64,000 nt of DNA from Eopsaltria australis (Eukaryota > Chordata > Aves > Passeriformes > Petroicidae). Location: positions 5,319,001 to 5,383,000 of the forward strand of contig JAVTVJ010000040.1 of assembly GCA_034509425.1 (NCBI GenBank), written 5' to 3'. Within the stretch, counting starts at the first letter, position 1. Each line of letters starts with the position of its first letter. Shown piece after piece: positions 9,656 to 22,608 of this stretch. Under the pieces are notes generated by a model. It was not told the origin of the DNA. It made no database searches and saw nothing but the letters and a program-made list of their open reading frames with translations. Both the position numbers and the translations under genes were made by a program.

Positions 9656-11149
9656 TTATAATTTGGCCTCTAAAGTAGTTGCAGTCCCTTGCTTCTCAGT
9701 ATCATTCTCAGTTTTTTATTAAGTGTAGTGCTAGTTCTGTTTTCAGGAAGAACATTTATAGTTGAAAGATATTTTTTTTACAGAGTTAATAGAAAACTCA
9801 TCCTTCATAAAAGGCTGTTGTATATTTCTGCAGGTCCTGTTGACCTACAGTGCTTTCTCTGAAACAGTTATCCTTTTTATATACTGAACTGAGCTCAGGC
9901 TGGTCCATGTTATTCTTATGTGTTTCATTCCTCTTCTGTTACATACTTCCAGGAGCTGCTAATGGGGTGTGGAGGTGGTTGGGGGAAGGAAAGACACATG
10001 TTGTCTTTCGCTGGTTAGCCATAATGTAAAGTTTATTTGGAAGCTGTTAAAAGTGGGATTAATTCTAGCTCATATGGGCATTTTGAGTGCTGAGCAGGTT
10101 TCTTTTCTCCCTCCTACAAAATTTTGCTATAGAAAATTGAAGTCCTCATTACTCCAAATAACAGCTTACTGTTTTCCTGGTAAATTGTTTATAGTAACAA
10201 TTCTTGAAGTTGGTGTTAGAGCACTTTCTAACCTACACATTTTATTTAACTGAATTATGCGTTAATGTTTGAAGACAGAACTGAGATCAAAATCTACTCT
10301 CTTGTTCAGATAAACTTATCTAATCAAAAGTAATTTAACAAATGACCTGTAATGTGTAGCTGGAGGTTTGTTAGGAATATAATGGCTGATGTCTGAACTC
10401 AAAAGAGAAGGAAACAAAGGTAGGATCCAGAAACAGATTGAGAGACATTAGACTCTTAAATACCAAATTGTAATCCTCAGAATCTCTGTTGTCATTTCTC
10501 CCTATAGCTCTGTTTTCAAAGAAGATGTTTGTCTAGTGTCTCTCTCCTGTAGCAGTCAGGAGGAGGTGCTTAGGTGACGTACTGAAAAAAAAAGGGAAGA
10601 CAAATCCAATTATACCTTCACTTTCGTACTATCTTTTAGTAATTCATGATTTAAATAACTGATTATCTGCTTCTAAGCTGTTGAGTTCAGGGGCTGCCAA
10701 GGTATTTGATGTCCATTAATTCATCTAAGCATACCTGAACTTTTAGTCTTTTTGGCATCTTGTGGCAATGAATTCCCAAGTTCAATTATGTTCTGTGTAG
10801 GAAAGGCATTCTACTTGGTATTATTCTCACCTTAGACTATTAAGTTTTGTCATGTACCTCCTTATTCTTACATTATGAGCAATAGTCAGTCGGTGTATTT
10901 AGCCATTCTTGCTTTTTAAAGACCTCATCACATCACAGAAAGGAGCAATTTTGTGTTTATTGCAAACACAACCCATAAGGGGATGCACAGTCAGGGCATT
11001 CTTTATGCTCATCTCTCTCTGAGGAATTTAATCGCCTCTGCACAATGCCAGTGTGAGCACATTCCTATACCGAGTTTAGAAGTTCACTTTCATCACAGTC
11101 AAAGTGCTTGAGATTTGTGGCTAAAACAATATTGATAGTACAGCAATGT

Positions 11150-11600
11150 TTTGACTGTTCCTGGCCTGAACAGCATCAAAGCTTTCTTCCACCCTCCCTG
11201 CCCAGCAAGTAGGCAGGGGGGTGGGCAAGAGTTTGTGTAGGGGCACAGCTTGGACAGCAGACCCAGATTTGCCAGTGGGATGTGCTGTACTGTGTATTGT
11301 CATGCTCAGAAATAAAAACAGAGGTAGAGGAAGAAGAAAAGGTGGGTTTTTTGCTTCCAAGATATCTGGATTTTGGACATTAGTAAACTGGAGCTCAGAG
11401 CATTGGTTGCCCTGTGGGATGTGGTGAGCATTTCTTTCTTTTACTTGTGGAGTATTTTTCCTTTTCTTCCTCTGTTAAACTGTCTGTATCTCAACCCGTA
11501 AGTTTTTTTTCTTTTCTTCTTCCTATTTTCTCCCCTATCCCACTGTGGGGGGTGAACAAGCAGCAGTGTGGCTGCTGGCCAGGGTCAAGCCACCCCAATG
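11150..11600 (+). mobile_element. Degraded avian ERVL-like LTR
   Basis: Recognised from its 3' part: GTTAAACTGTCTGTATCTCA near 11476, then pyrimidine-rich TTTTCTCCCCTATCCCACTG near 11526, a GTGAACAAGCAGCAGTGTGG block, and GGCCAGGGTCAAGCCACCCC at the end. These match in order the 3' half of a common songbird LTR family. Upstream, GGGCACAGCTTGGACAGC near 11240 and a CCAGTGGGATGTGCTGTACT stretch fit the U3 part. It is heavily mutated and the left edge is uncertain. No retroviral genes adjoin it. Confidence 0.65.
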
Positions 11601-12599
11601 CTGCACAAATACCTAAAAATGTGATTGAAGGAAACAATAGCAGTACCCTGTGGTGCTCACTGAATTAACCAGTGGTGTGAAAGATCCCTATGCCGGGATT
11701 TTGAGTTTTTTCTAGATACAGATATTCCTCTTGACGTTGTACACAACTTGTATAGTTCAGTGAAAATCCACTAGACTAGAGTGAAGCCAAGAAAGAGTTG
11801 GGCTTCAGTTGCAATGTGGACTGCTGAGTACTAGAGAAAGGGCAGTTGGTGTTTTCTGTCTTCTATGCACTACATAAACATGTGGACTAGAGTTTGGTGG
11901 CCAACCTCTTGCTGAGCACAGCTCTGGGATGTGAATTAAAACTTATTCTTTTTCTGTCTCATTAAATCTAGTGGGTGCTAGAGAAAAATGACTTTAAAAG
12001 GAAGGTGGAGAATGTTTTACCTAGTTGATATTTTAGGGATAAAAAGGTTGCTAGCTCTCCCCTTTCATTGTATGTGGAACTTACGGGTATAAATTATACG
12101 CTTCCCCAGATTTTACCATAATTTGTTCTAAAGCATGTGTTTACTCTGAGCACAAAGGCATGTTGGATGTTTAGCCTAAAAAACTGACTGAATCTGATGT
12201 TGCAGGCCTGAATCTTTAACATATGTCTTACAGTAAGAATAGGTTGTGGAATGATAAGTTGGTGATTGAAGCATTTGTCAGCTGAATTGTGGAGCAGATT
12301 TCAGATTTCCAGTTGTAAATTGGCTTCTGAGAAGTGAGAATAAGTAGATTACTTTGTACAGTTGTGACTTACTTGCCTGCATTCAAATATTTTGTAAACC
12401 AGACAGTTATTTAAACAATCGCTCCTTTCTTTGAAACTGGTGAGGACTACTGAACTACGTCACTTAATGAGTTTCTGTTTGGAAACTGGATTCTGATGAC
12501 TTTGTTTAAGAAATCGGAAGGCATTAGTCTTCCTTCTTGCTGCTCTAAGGGGGAACAAGTGTTCAAAAAATGAGTAGATGTGGCATTTCATGATTCAGT

Positions 12600-12682
12600 T
12601 TAGTGAGCATGGTGGTATTTGGTCAAAGGTTGAACTTGATGATCCTGGAGGGATTTCCAAGCTTAATGATTCCATTATTCTA
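12600..12682 (+). mobile_element. CR1 3'-terminal stub
   Basis: About 80 bp matching only the last part of CR1: AGTGAGCATGGTGGTATTTG, then GGTTGAACTTGATGATCCTG, then TTAATGATTCCATTATTCT. It is severely 5'-truncated. Confidence 0.75.
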
Positions 12683-15600
12683 ATGTGTCCTCTCCTTGAA
12701 AGATTAGGGAAGAGTAAAGAGGATCTCTAAAAGTCCTCTCTTCCATTTCTTGTAAGAAATTTATTATTTGTGGTCTGTTGACCTCAGCCAGTAGCCAAAT
12801 GCCCCCCCAGCCCTTCACTCCTTTTGTCTGTGAAATGGGATGAAAATAGCAGACATTTAACAGTTGCTTGGGAACACAAACCCCATAAACCTGGACGTGT
12901 GTCCTTATTCCCCACACCACTTGCTTCTCCTTTCCCTGAGTTTTTCTGCTGAGCATGACATCATATGGTACACATCTATGCTGCTTCCAAATCACTAATA
13001 TAAATAAAATGCTTGGTTATATAATTTTCTTATTAGGGTAGCATTTTTGTTTCTGGAGTGCCTTTAAAAGTTGATTCTATAAATCTGAACAGGCGGCCTA
13101 TGTGCCATGCTAAATATTGATCATAATTGTTCAAAGGCTTTTAACTTTTCAATAGGAGAATCTTGTGTAATATGTATGTAGGTATGTATTAGCTTACAGT
13201 ACAATTTCCTAAAATACGTTTAAAGGTATTTTACATGCATTCTAGCAGAATATGACTATGACTCGAGAAATGCAACCATTTAAAAAAATGTACAGCTGGA
13301 AAAATCCTGTTTTAACCTCCTCAAATCACTAGAGACATAATGGGGCTATTTTCCTTTTTATTATATCAGCCAAGAATAATATTATGCCTCAATTTATGTT
13401 TCCCTCATTTTCTTAAATAATAAGCAGACACATTTACAAGCTTTGAAAAGAAGGTTTGGGATTTCCTCACTGTAGGAAATTGTATGGGTGTCTTTCTCAA
13501 AATATCCTCTTCCATATATGGCCAGCATTATAGACAGACAGCCCAGGAAGAATAGGCAGCATTTGTTAGTTTTGATTCTAATTTGCACTTGTAACATCGC
13601 AGCACCACCTTTTTTAATTTTTAAGTTCTAATTCTAAACTACAGTAATGATAAATTATCAATTAGAAAGCTGTTACTTGCTGGTAATCAAATAGCTGATG
13701 TGCTGTTTGAAGTGCCTGTGTGGCATGTGAGCTCTGAAGTGAAGACAAGGGATTCTGACTTTGATAATATTACTTTATGGGACCATGTGTCTATCCAGTA
13801 GTTGAGTGTTGCTTAAATGTATTTTTAATTAAACTATTTTTTTTCTTTGTAGAAGAGCCTCTGCCTTGAAGTAGGCATGTTTTCAGGCTGTAGGGGTATA
13901 CTTACAATGCAAGGTAGACCCTGAATTAATTTTTTAATGTAAATTTTTAGGCTGAAATTTTTCCTTTTTTCACCCCTATATCCTACCAATGTTAAGTAAT
14001 ATTAAAGCTAAATCAAGTGGACAGTGGTCTGGCTTGGGACAGTTTATGGGGTATGTGTTACAACCTCGAGTTTCATTACAACTCTTTGTAGGGGTGAAGG
14101 TAGCATTGCCTCCAGGCAGTAGGAGGAAGTTCTGAATGGGAAGGCATCCCTTAAAGGCTGGCGTGATTTGGACTGAATAGCTTGTCTTGATAGGTTGATT
14201 TTTTGGGGATCTCTGTGCATCTTCACTACACTTCAATATTTGACCACGTTAGGTCAGTGAGCTCTCCTATGAATGTGCCTCTTTGCTTTTCTGATAGGAA
14301 ATACAAACTTGTAACTTTTTTGCCACTGAGTTGGACTGAACCTTCAGTGTGCTGTGGCAAGGATCCAATAAGGATAAAAGGACTGCTATACCAAGAGTGG
14401 TTCATTTATATGGACATACCTTTCTTACTCCTTCCCTCCTCAAAAATTATGACAGGTGTCAAACAACATACTTAATGGTAGAAAAAGCATAAAAGACATA
14501 TTTTAGAAAATACTACATACATTATATAAAAATTAAATGAACACAATAAATCCAAATATTGCTAAATATAGCAAACACTTAAAATTGTACAATACACTTG
14601 CATTATTTTAATTAAATTGATGCATTTGTGTGGACAATGAAATCTGGTTCTTACTTTATGTAATGAGTCATTTTCTACATATTTCTGTATTATTTACTGT
14701 AAACAGTGGTAAAAATTCCAACTCGAAAGCAACTGGAAATAGGATGACTTTATTTGTAGCTGATAGTTTGGGAAACTTTTCATTTAGTGATAGCCAAAGT
14801 TGGCCAGAATCTATATTTCTTTTGAAGGCCATTTTTATCCTTTTAGTACATGACAATTAAATTAATTTTCTTGTCTATTACCAGAAGGGCTGTGGAATCT
14901 ACAGCTTCTCTCTTAACTGGTCTAAAACTCTACATATTTCTGTTCTGTAAAATAATTCTGTAGTTTGGGCACTTGCAGGTTTTCTGTTTCAGATTGCCAG
15001 CATTACCATTATTATTACCTGTTTTATTGATAAAATTGCTTAACACAAAAAAAATTTGTATCTTTTCTAAATGAAAAATTGTGCTTCAGTGCTTTCATAG
15101 AATAATTGTCCTGTAAGATTAAATGTGAATCTTGGCATAAGTTGCACTGTGCTTACACAGCTACTATGCGTTGTCTGCAAGATGCAATGCTTTTATTAGC
15201 CATAATTAATTACTAAAGAAATCCTCGAGAAGGAGTCTCAGTGTTTAGCAAGACAGTTACTTCAGAACTAACATCCTGTCTTTGCAAGTAGTATGAACAT
15301 TGCTAATGCGTTTGCTGTAAAGAAAGCTAATGACTTAGTGGTTAATAAGAAGTTAGACAGCAATCCTGCTCATACCACCTCTCCATTTTGATTTGAGTAA
15401 TAATGTACAGGCAGGGTCTTAAGGATTAGAATATGTGGATTAATATTTTATTTTATTGTATTTGATATCTTTTGTAAGTGCTAAAATAGGTTATGTTTTT
15501 CTCAAAAGGGTTGTTTAGTGCTTCGTTCAAAAACATTTGGGAGAATGCTCCAGATACAAAATGATCCAATTCCCACCTTGAGGCTTATTGAAACCCTATT

Positions 15601-18600
15601 TTGAAGGAAATCAGCATTAATTATGAAGGATAATTATGGTGTTGAGTGGCTAATAAGCACCCAGTTATTTAGAATAGGGGATAATGCAGTATTTGAGGCA
15701 TTTGTTTAGTTGTCTATAGATATGGTAAGTGATTTGGGTGCTTGAACACATCCCTGTGAGGTTTAAAAACCTCACAGAATTATACCTTGTAATGGCCAGT
15801 AATTCACTCTGGGGCTTTATCCTTGCATGTGCTTGCTGTTCACTAGAAGAGCATGTTACAGAGACTTTTTTTTTTACTGCCATCTGAGCAAGTTCTCCAG
15901 CATGCTCTTAGCCCAGCAGTTACGCAGTTGTGAATTATACATGTATTATTATAGCACTTATATTTGCTGAAGTGCATCCCACATCCTCTCAGCCATCCTC
16001 AGTGAAATGCATTGTGTGTTACTTAGCTGTCATTAACTCAAAGTTTTTTCTTTCTCTCACTTATCTATTTGTTTTTCATCCTCCCTTTCCTTCCTTTGAA
16101 CACATACATCCTTATTTACTTTCCATGTATCTCTTCCTTCAGTGACAAGCCTTTCTGGAACAGAGTAAGATTGAAGCCCCTGAGGTTGTTTTCAACCTCT
16201 GTTGATGGCACAGTGTGTAACAGAGGCACAGAGAGACCCCTGTTAAAGCAAAATTAAACAAATGACACCTCCCCTGAATACCCATCTTGTCTTTGTGGCT
16301 TATGCCTAGTGTTTAAATGAACGTACATGTTACATATGTTGAACCTGGAAATTTCCTTATAGTATGTCACATGTAAGGCAAGTCTTGAAGTTTCTGTTGC
16401 TTGGGGTACAGTTTGTCTCTCACTGCAGGGAACTTAAAAGTTAAGGTGATGAGGTGTAAAAATACTGACATTTTTCAGTTTAACGAATTACATTTTGTGT
16501 TCTTCGAAAAGGAAGATGAGTTATTCTGAAAAGACGGTTGTTTTAATTTTTTTTTTTCTTTTTAGCAACAGCAATCCTTAGTAACTATCTTGAAGTACAT
16601 CTAAAATGAACACGTTATTGAACCAAGCCACATTTTTGGCATCATCCCAGAACAGTATCAGATTTAATCACGGGAAATGCTTCCCCAGCTGATGCAAGCA
16701 GGCACAGTGTTAGGCAGCTGGTGTTTAATCCCATGTGCATGGCTAAGATTATGAAAAAATGTGGAAAGGGTTAATACTCTATTGAATGAATGACTTGTAA
16801 TTCCATTATTTGATCTTCTAGGGTTTTTTGTTTAGTGACTTATGTAATTAAGATGCTGAAATTGTCTTTTGTGTGAACGATGGCACACAGAGGCACTGTT
16901 ATGCCTCCTTGTTATGCTGAGGCACTTACTTGAATTTTGGTATTCGCTGAGGTGAATGTTGTGTGTCAGAAAGCCACTGGTTCTTCCTGAGCACATATTC
17001 CTTAATCCTGCTGTCGCCCTTTCAAAGACTGACCCAGTCTTGACTGGAGATCAGCAATATTTGACCCAGACAACTTGAGAGAATTCCAGGATGTCTGGGC
17101 CTTTTGTAGTAGGTGAGATGTCTGAAAACGTAGAGTTGTTACTACATCATGCAGCACTGTTTGTAAAGGTGCAAAATACAAAGTTGGAAAATACTATTGT
17201 TTTAGTGTCATGCTTTTGCCTGCTATTTCTGATTAGTGTCCCAGACGTTATTAAACCACCATTATCCCTGCCTAACAACTTTGATGATAGGTGTGTTTTT
17301 TTGTTGTTGGCATCAAACATGCTTGGATAAGAAATGTAATTGAATCTAATAAAAATGTTCTCAGTGGTCCAAAATAGCTTTTTTATATAATGATTTCATC
17401 TTTTTCTTTGAAGTGTTTTCTTTAAAATATTTTTCCTGTAATGTGTATGATGTGGAAAGGGTATATACCAAGTAGAATGAGTTGTTTGGGTTTTTTTAAA
17501 TACTGAGTCTTATTTGTAAATGAAATATCAAGTTTACCTTTGTGTTAATGAAGCTGCTGAAGATAATTGTAGCCATTCTAAAATGTGTTCATATCAGGAA
17601 AATTTATTGTTTGGGCATTTATTATTAGTCGTCTTACATAGTAGTGTAAAGTAAAATATTCTATGTGTTGATTAATTTAAAATGTCTTAATGTGTCCTTA
17701 TGGTCTCACTATTTGATTTATGTATATTCAAAATGTAGAAAAAGTTACTGCACTGTCCCTTTAGCTTTTGTATAGCCTTGTGGGTGGGATATCTTTTGCC
17801 CTTTTAGTTTCTTTTTCAATTGAAATGTTTCCACTTTTTCAGGTGAAAGAGAAAATGCCGTTTGAAATGCTTTGTGGTCAATAGCAACCTGCTATTCACT
17901 GCCAATGCCTAAAGCTTCTTTTTCTTTATAATGTTCTTTGATTAGATTAGTTAGTAGTAATAACTTCTTTAGGTTTTATAAATTGCAAGTTTACATAGAC
18001 AGCAAGAAACTTGTTAATAGTTGGAAGAATTTTAGATAATGCAGGCAAAATCTGAGAACATGGCTTAATATTCCTTAAATACTATAAACACAATCACTGC
18101 TGTGAAGTTTTAAGGGACAAATAAGAAGTAAAATACTATAGATTACAGAAGCTGGTACTTTACCTGTAGTGTGACTGTGCATTTTACCTGTGATTTTTAG
18201 CTGTTTTAGTTCTATGTTCTTCCATCTTTTGTAAGGAAAGAAAGATTTCTGTTCAACTTGAACGTTGACGTACCAGATCTGAGCATTCACCTTCTCTTAG
18301 CCCTGCTGGGCAGCTGGCTTGATCTGTTAGAGAGCATAGGAATTCAGTAAATTTCAAAAGGATATTTACAGTAATCTCTGTAATATTTCAGCGAAGAAGA
18401 GAAAGAAATGGTTCTATTTTTTCCTTGTATTAGAAACACAGGAAGGCCAGGAGTTGGAGGAAAACCTAAGTAGCTGGTGAAAATATGAAGTGGAAAACTT
18501 CTGTAGTGATTTTTGTTACCTTTGTGGTATTCCTAGAATTTTTTTTAATGCTTCCTTCAATGAATGAAAACCTCCTGAGATTATGATTTATGTTTACTTT

Positions 18601-21592
18601 CAAACAATAAACTTTGAATTGTTTCATACCTAAACTCTGTGCATAATCTGTCTGTATGTTTCACTTTCTCCTATAAGAAGTATCATTGTTAAAATCACAC
18701 TTGTTTTTGAAAGGCGTAAAATAGACTTTAAAAGTTACTTTGTCTCATCTTCACAAAGCTTTAGAAGGGTGGATATTGCTCTTTCTGATTTACAAGCAGT
18801 CTTGGTGGAAAGTTAAGTGTTTTTTGTTTTAAAAGAGGCAGGAAATCTGAGATAGTTCTAGGAATTATTACCAGAATGCACCCAAAATGTCCTTACTTGA
18901 TTGGGCAGGGAGAAGAAATATTTTTGCTGTGTAAAGTCACACTGATATGAAGGTAAAATTCCCATTCCATTTGTCCTGTGAAAATGATTTCTCATACTTT
19001 TCTTTAGGGAGATGGCAAAAGTTCTTCTTCTATATGTGGGCCCTGGTAAAGAGGATTTAAGTGCTGTTGCCTTTTAGGTCCTTGTTCCAAAATCAGCAGA
19101 TCTTATCAGGATCATTTGGTAGTTCAGATGTTTCAGATCCACCTGTGGGCAGATACATTTCTGTCAAACCAGAAGGAATTAGTTACCTTATGATGGCTGT
19201 GGGAAGACAGAGAGTAGCTGATCCACTCTAGAGGCAGTGTGATGCAAGCAGGTGTCTACATAAAGAGGCTTTATGTAAAGGCAGGTAACATATATTTTTT
19301 AAAACATATATAAATTTACACTACATCTTACAGGGCCGCATGATTTTTGATTTAGTGTTCAGAGCTGGCTCTAATATGTTGCGGAATAATAACCAAAGTT
19401 TATAAATTTTACCTTGTTTTTTTATGTTAACAGTGGAGTAATTGCACCTGTCCCCTGCATTCTGTTTACTAGCTGTTCTTGTTTTCATGTGGTGCTCTGC
19501 TGAGAGTGGGTGTCATGTAGCAGAAGTGAAGAGGGTGTGTGAAGTTTGACTCTAAATGAGACGCAGAAGCCTTTTGTGACTGCTCTGCCAACCCAGCCCC
19601 CTCAGACACCCGCGAGTTCTGAAAGCATACAGGCAAGCTTGGAGCAGCATTTACTAGTACAAGATTAGGGCTGCTGGGCTGGATTTGGCTCTTTGGCCAT
19701 GCCTGTGGTCAGGACAGTGTGCCCTTACTTGTTTTTTAAGGTTTCAGGTTTTCTATTTCAGGAGTTACTAATAACTCATTGAATAAAGGAGAAAGAAATA
19801 TACATTTAAAATTCAATTTCCTAATAAATGAGCCTGTTGGAGATGCTTTGAAATTTATAAGTGTGTGTGAAAAGTGAACTTTTTATAAGTATGTTCAAAC
19901 TTTCATAAATTACTGTGCATGGTATTTCAGAAAGGACAATTAAAGTAATATTAGAATTATGTCACTACATTTTTTTATAAAGGGGCATAATGTTACAGAA
20001 AAAGGTATTTGAGTGTAGGTATAAAATAAATAGGTAAAATGGAGTGAGCACTAATAGCTAATGGCAGTTCTGTCATTAGAACAGTGTGAGAGTGATGTAC
20101 CCTCAAAGTCTGAACACATTACTTCCCTTCTAATAATGGCTGCTTTAGTGTACACAGACTGTTTTCACTAGGAGCTATGCTGATACAAATTCAGTGTCAT
20201 ATATCCACTGAACTTCTCAAAAGCTGCAGTGATGTTTGGCTCTGTCTGCTTCTAGGCTTGAACACATGCTGTCTGTGCCCTTCGCAGTTAAAGATTTTGT
20301 ATTTCCAAATTTTGTAGCTTGATCATTATAACATTTGTCTCCAAAATATCAGCTGTTGTAATATCATTCTCAAAAAGCATCTTAATGCAAGGTGGAAAAA
20401 CAAGCAGACCTGACAAATCAGTGACATTTCTCTCCTTGTGACTGGAACGCTGCATGTGGATTTCTTTTGTGCTGTACTGCAAATCTGATAGCTAAAATAC
20501 AAATGCAGTCATTAAATAAGGGAAAACGTTAAGGATAATTAGATGAAAGTAGAGTTCTGTACTATGACTGGTGGGGAAGGAATTTTATTAACTCTGTTAC
20601 ACATTCTTTAAATTCTGGATTGATGTTGATCTTCATTCTAAGAATGATGCAGGTCATTAGGTTTGTAATGGTATCATTAATTCTTTCAAAAATAATCTAA
20701 ATCTGTATCTTATCTTCTACCATCAGAAACTGTAGCTGTGCGTTAGGGTTCATTAAACAATTCAGCTGTGGGCACCTTTTGAAATTAAATAACTTTGAGA
20801 ATAATTTCAGTAAAAGGCTTGGAAGAAGTACAATTTCAGCTGGAGAACAGCTGTGTTTTGGTGCATAGATATGAGCCTGTTCCACAGAGGAAATAAGACT
20901 GCACGGAAATAAGCTGTAGTTCTGAAGAGAGTCCTGGTCTAAGGGTGTGTGTGTGCACTCCCAATTGTGAGATGAAAACATCCCGAGGCATAGTGTTTTC
21001 ATTCTTCTGGTAGCCTTTTTTATTCCCTTTATCTCTTATAATAGTTCAGTGCTATGCCTTTAACAATCTTTATTTCCTGTCATAATTTTTTTTCCTGTTT
21101 TGCTAGTTAAAAATGGCTAAGCACTTGTCAAGAAAGATGCCTCTCTCTGCGTCAGTGCCAGAGGCTGTTAATGACCTGAAAGCTCCCAGCATGGGCTGAC
21201 TCAGAGGAAATCTTCCCGTAGGTTGTAATCACTTACTGCTATTGGGAGCTAAAGTTCAGTTACATAGATTTCACTATAACACTCGGTGTTAGGGGTGCTA
21301 AAGAAATAATTGCCACTTTGCCTCATTGCTGGTAACTTTTATTTAGGGAGGAGAAGAAAGAACCACCTGCTGAGTACCTCTGCATGTTACCATTTCTTGC
21401 CTCTACTCTGTGCCTTTCACCTCCCTTTTATTGAATTTTGATTATCATCATTTTAAGAGATTTTTTTTTTAAACTGGCTTAATTGAAGTTCCAGGCAAGT
21501 TCTGCTAGCTTGAAAAGGTCTTTCAGGTTCATGATGCAAGTTTGTATTTATAACATTAATAAAGCCACGTTATTTGTTTTGTTTTCATCTAG

Positions 21593-21646
21593 GTACTTGA
21601 ACTGGAATTTGATTTCTCATCCTATGGATCACTGAATGAGTAACAG
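21593..21646 (+). other. ASCC3: ASCC3 5' UTR in exon 2
   Basis: Fifty-four untranslated bases between the acceptor at 21592 and the start codon at 21647. They contain two upstream ATGs: 21624 opens a three-codon uORF (M-D-H-stop, 21624-21635), and 21636 opens an overlapping one. Confidence 0.85.
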
Positions 21647-21725
21647 ATGGCCTTGCCTCGTCTTACAGGCGCTTTACGCTCCTTTTCAAATGTCACTAAA
21701 CATGAGGATTACAGTGAAGAATTAG
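21636..21725 (+). promoter_or_regulatory. uORF overlapping the ASCC3 start codon
   Basis: An ATG at 21636-21638, eleven bases before the main start and in a different frame, opens 29 codons that end at TAG 21723-21725, well inside the ASCC3 coding exon. It follows the stop of the minimal uORF at 21624-21635 by zero bases. Both upstream ATGs lack a purine at -3, so leaky scanning is expected. The main ATG also lacks it (C at -3) but has G at +4. Its effect on ASCC3 translation is an inference. Confidence 0.55.
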
Positions 21726-21736
21726 CTGACTTAACG
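21647..21736 (+). CDS. ASCC3: ASCC3 coding exon 1 (residues 1-30)
   Basis: Contains the start codon and residues 1-30, beginning MALPRLTGALRSFSNVT, the conserved N-terminus of vertebrate ASCC3. This start is chosen because the conserved protein begins exactly here and no in-frame upstream ATG exists in the exon. It ends in phase 0 at ACG|gtaaag. In the human complex the extreme N-terminus of ASCC3 contributes to the ASCC2 interface, so this exon belongs to the scaffold part and not to the helicase. No signal peptide or membrane segment is present, as expected for a nuclear/cytosolic protein. Confidence 0.95.
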
Positions 21737-22457
21737 GTAAAGCTTTTTTTCTTTTACAAAGCATAGTTATAGTAAGAATAATTTGTTTTCTTCATTTGCA
21801 TTGCTATTTAATAAGAGTAGGCAAGCAAGAAGGGCAGAGTGTATATATATTCCTGTGCATTCCTTCATGGTGTCCTCACTGAAAGTCAAATTTGCTGTAG
21901 CTTAGTAATTTGTACTTAGCCCTTACAATCATGATGTGCTGTATGGAAAAGCTTGCTTGGTTGTGTTAGTACAGCCCTGTTAATTCATCTTTCAAGAAGT
22001 TGGGCAAGGCTGGTGTGCTTTTAGCTCTAAGTTTACGTAGAGCTGGGAAGCCAAACATTTCACTTCGAATATTAAGTTCACTGAATTTAGGTACTTCTTT
22101 TACTTCCCGAGAAATAATGCATTAGAGCAATAGATGCCTTGTGGGAACCTGTAATGTGAAATGAATTTGGACTCGTGGGAACTGTAAATCTCTTGAAGTT
22201 GCAAGAGTTTGGCTTTATAGAGAATTTTGCTCTGGAAAGAGTAAAGTAGTGAGAGAGTGTGTGTGCTTTTGTGTATCCTTCCTTCATACACTCAGGAAAG
22301 AGTCTAAAGACAAGTAAAAGGAAAGGTGCTTGCAGTCAGTACAATGTACTGACTGAATACAATTGGAAAGAATTGTTTTTATCTGGTGTGTAATTTTAAA
22401 GGAACTCCCATATATTAATTTGGAATCATTAAAAACCCAAATATTTTGCATTTTCAG
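21737..22457 (+). other. ASCC3: ASCC3 intron 2
   Basis: 721 bp, donor gtaaag and acceptor TGCATTTTCAG, phase 0. No repeat or RNA gene recognised. Confidence 0.85.
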
Positions 22458-22608
22458 ACTAAAAGATCAAAACTACATGCCCAGTTGCTGACGTCTGATC
22501 TTACTTGGAAGAAGATAATAAAGTTTGTTGATGACAATTTGGATAAAAAAGAATACCAAACTGTAAATGGTGATTTAAAAACTATCTTACAAGCTGCAAA
22601 ACAAATAG
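22458..22608 (+). CDS. ASCC3: ASCC3 coding exon 2 (residues 31-80)
   Basis: Encodes residues 31-80 plus the first base of codon 81. It includes KRSKLHAQ and LTWKKIIKF, conserved helical segments of the ASCC2-binding region, and ends in AAKQI. The donor is ATAG|gtatgt, phase 1. If the donor is read through, the frame stays open for 46 more codons to a stop at 22751. The human gene is known to make a short isoform that shares the early exons and then uses an alternative last exon; the bird equivalent, if any, could lie in the following intron, but nothing here proves it. Confidence 0.95.

Larger units (their letters stand above)
7703..21592 (+). other. ASCC3: ASCC3 intron 1
   Basis: A 13.9-kb intron between the non-coding first exon and the exon with the start codon; the acceptor is GTTTTCATCTAG at 21581-21592. 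The first 500 bp are the rest of the CpG island. It also holds a CR1 at 9180-9655, a degraded LTR at 11150-11600 and a CR1 stub at 12600-12682. The remaining stretches (8216-9179, 9656-11149, 11601-12599 and 12683-21592) are AT-rich DNA in which I see no gene, RNA gene or further recognisable repeat. Confidence 0.75.
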
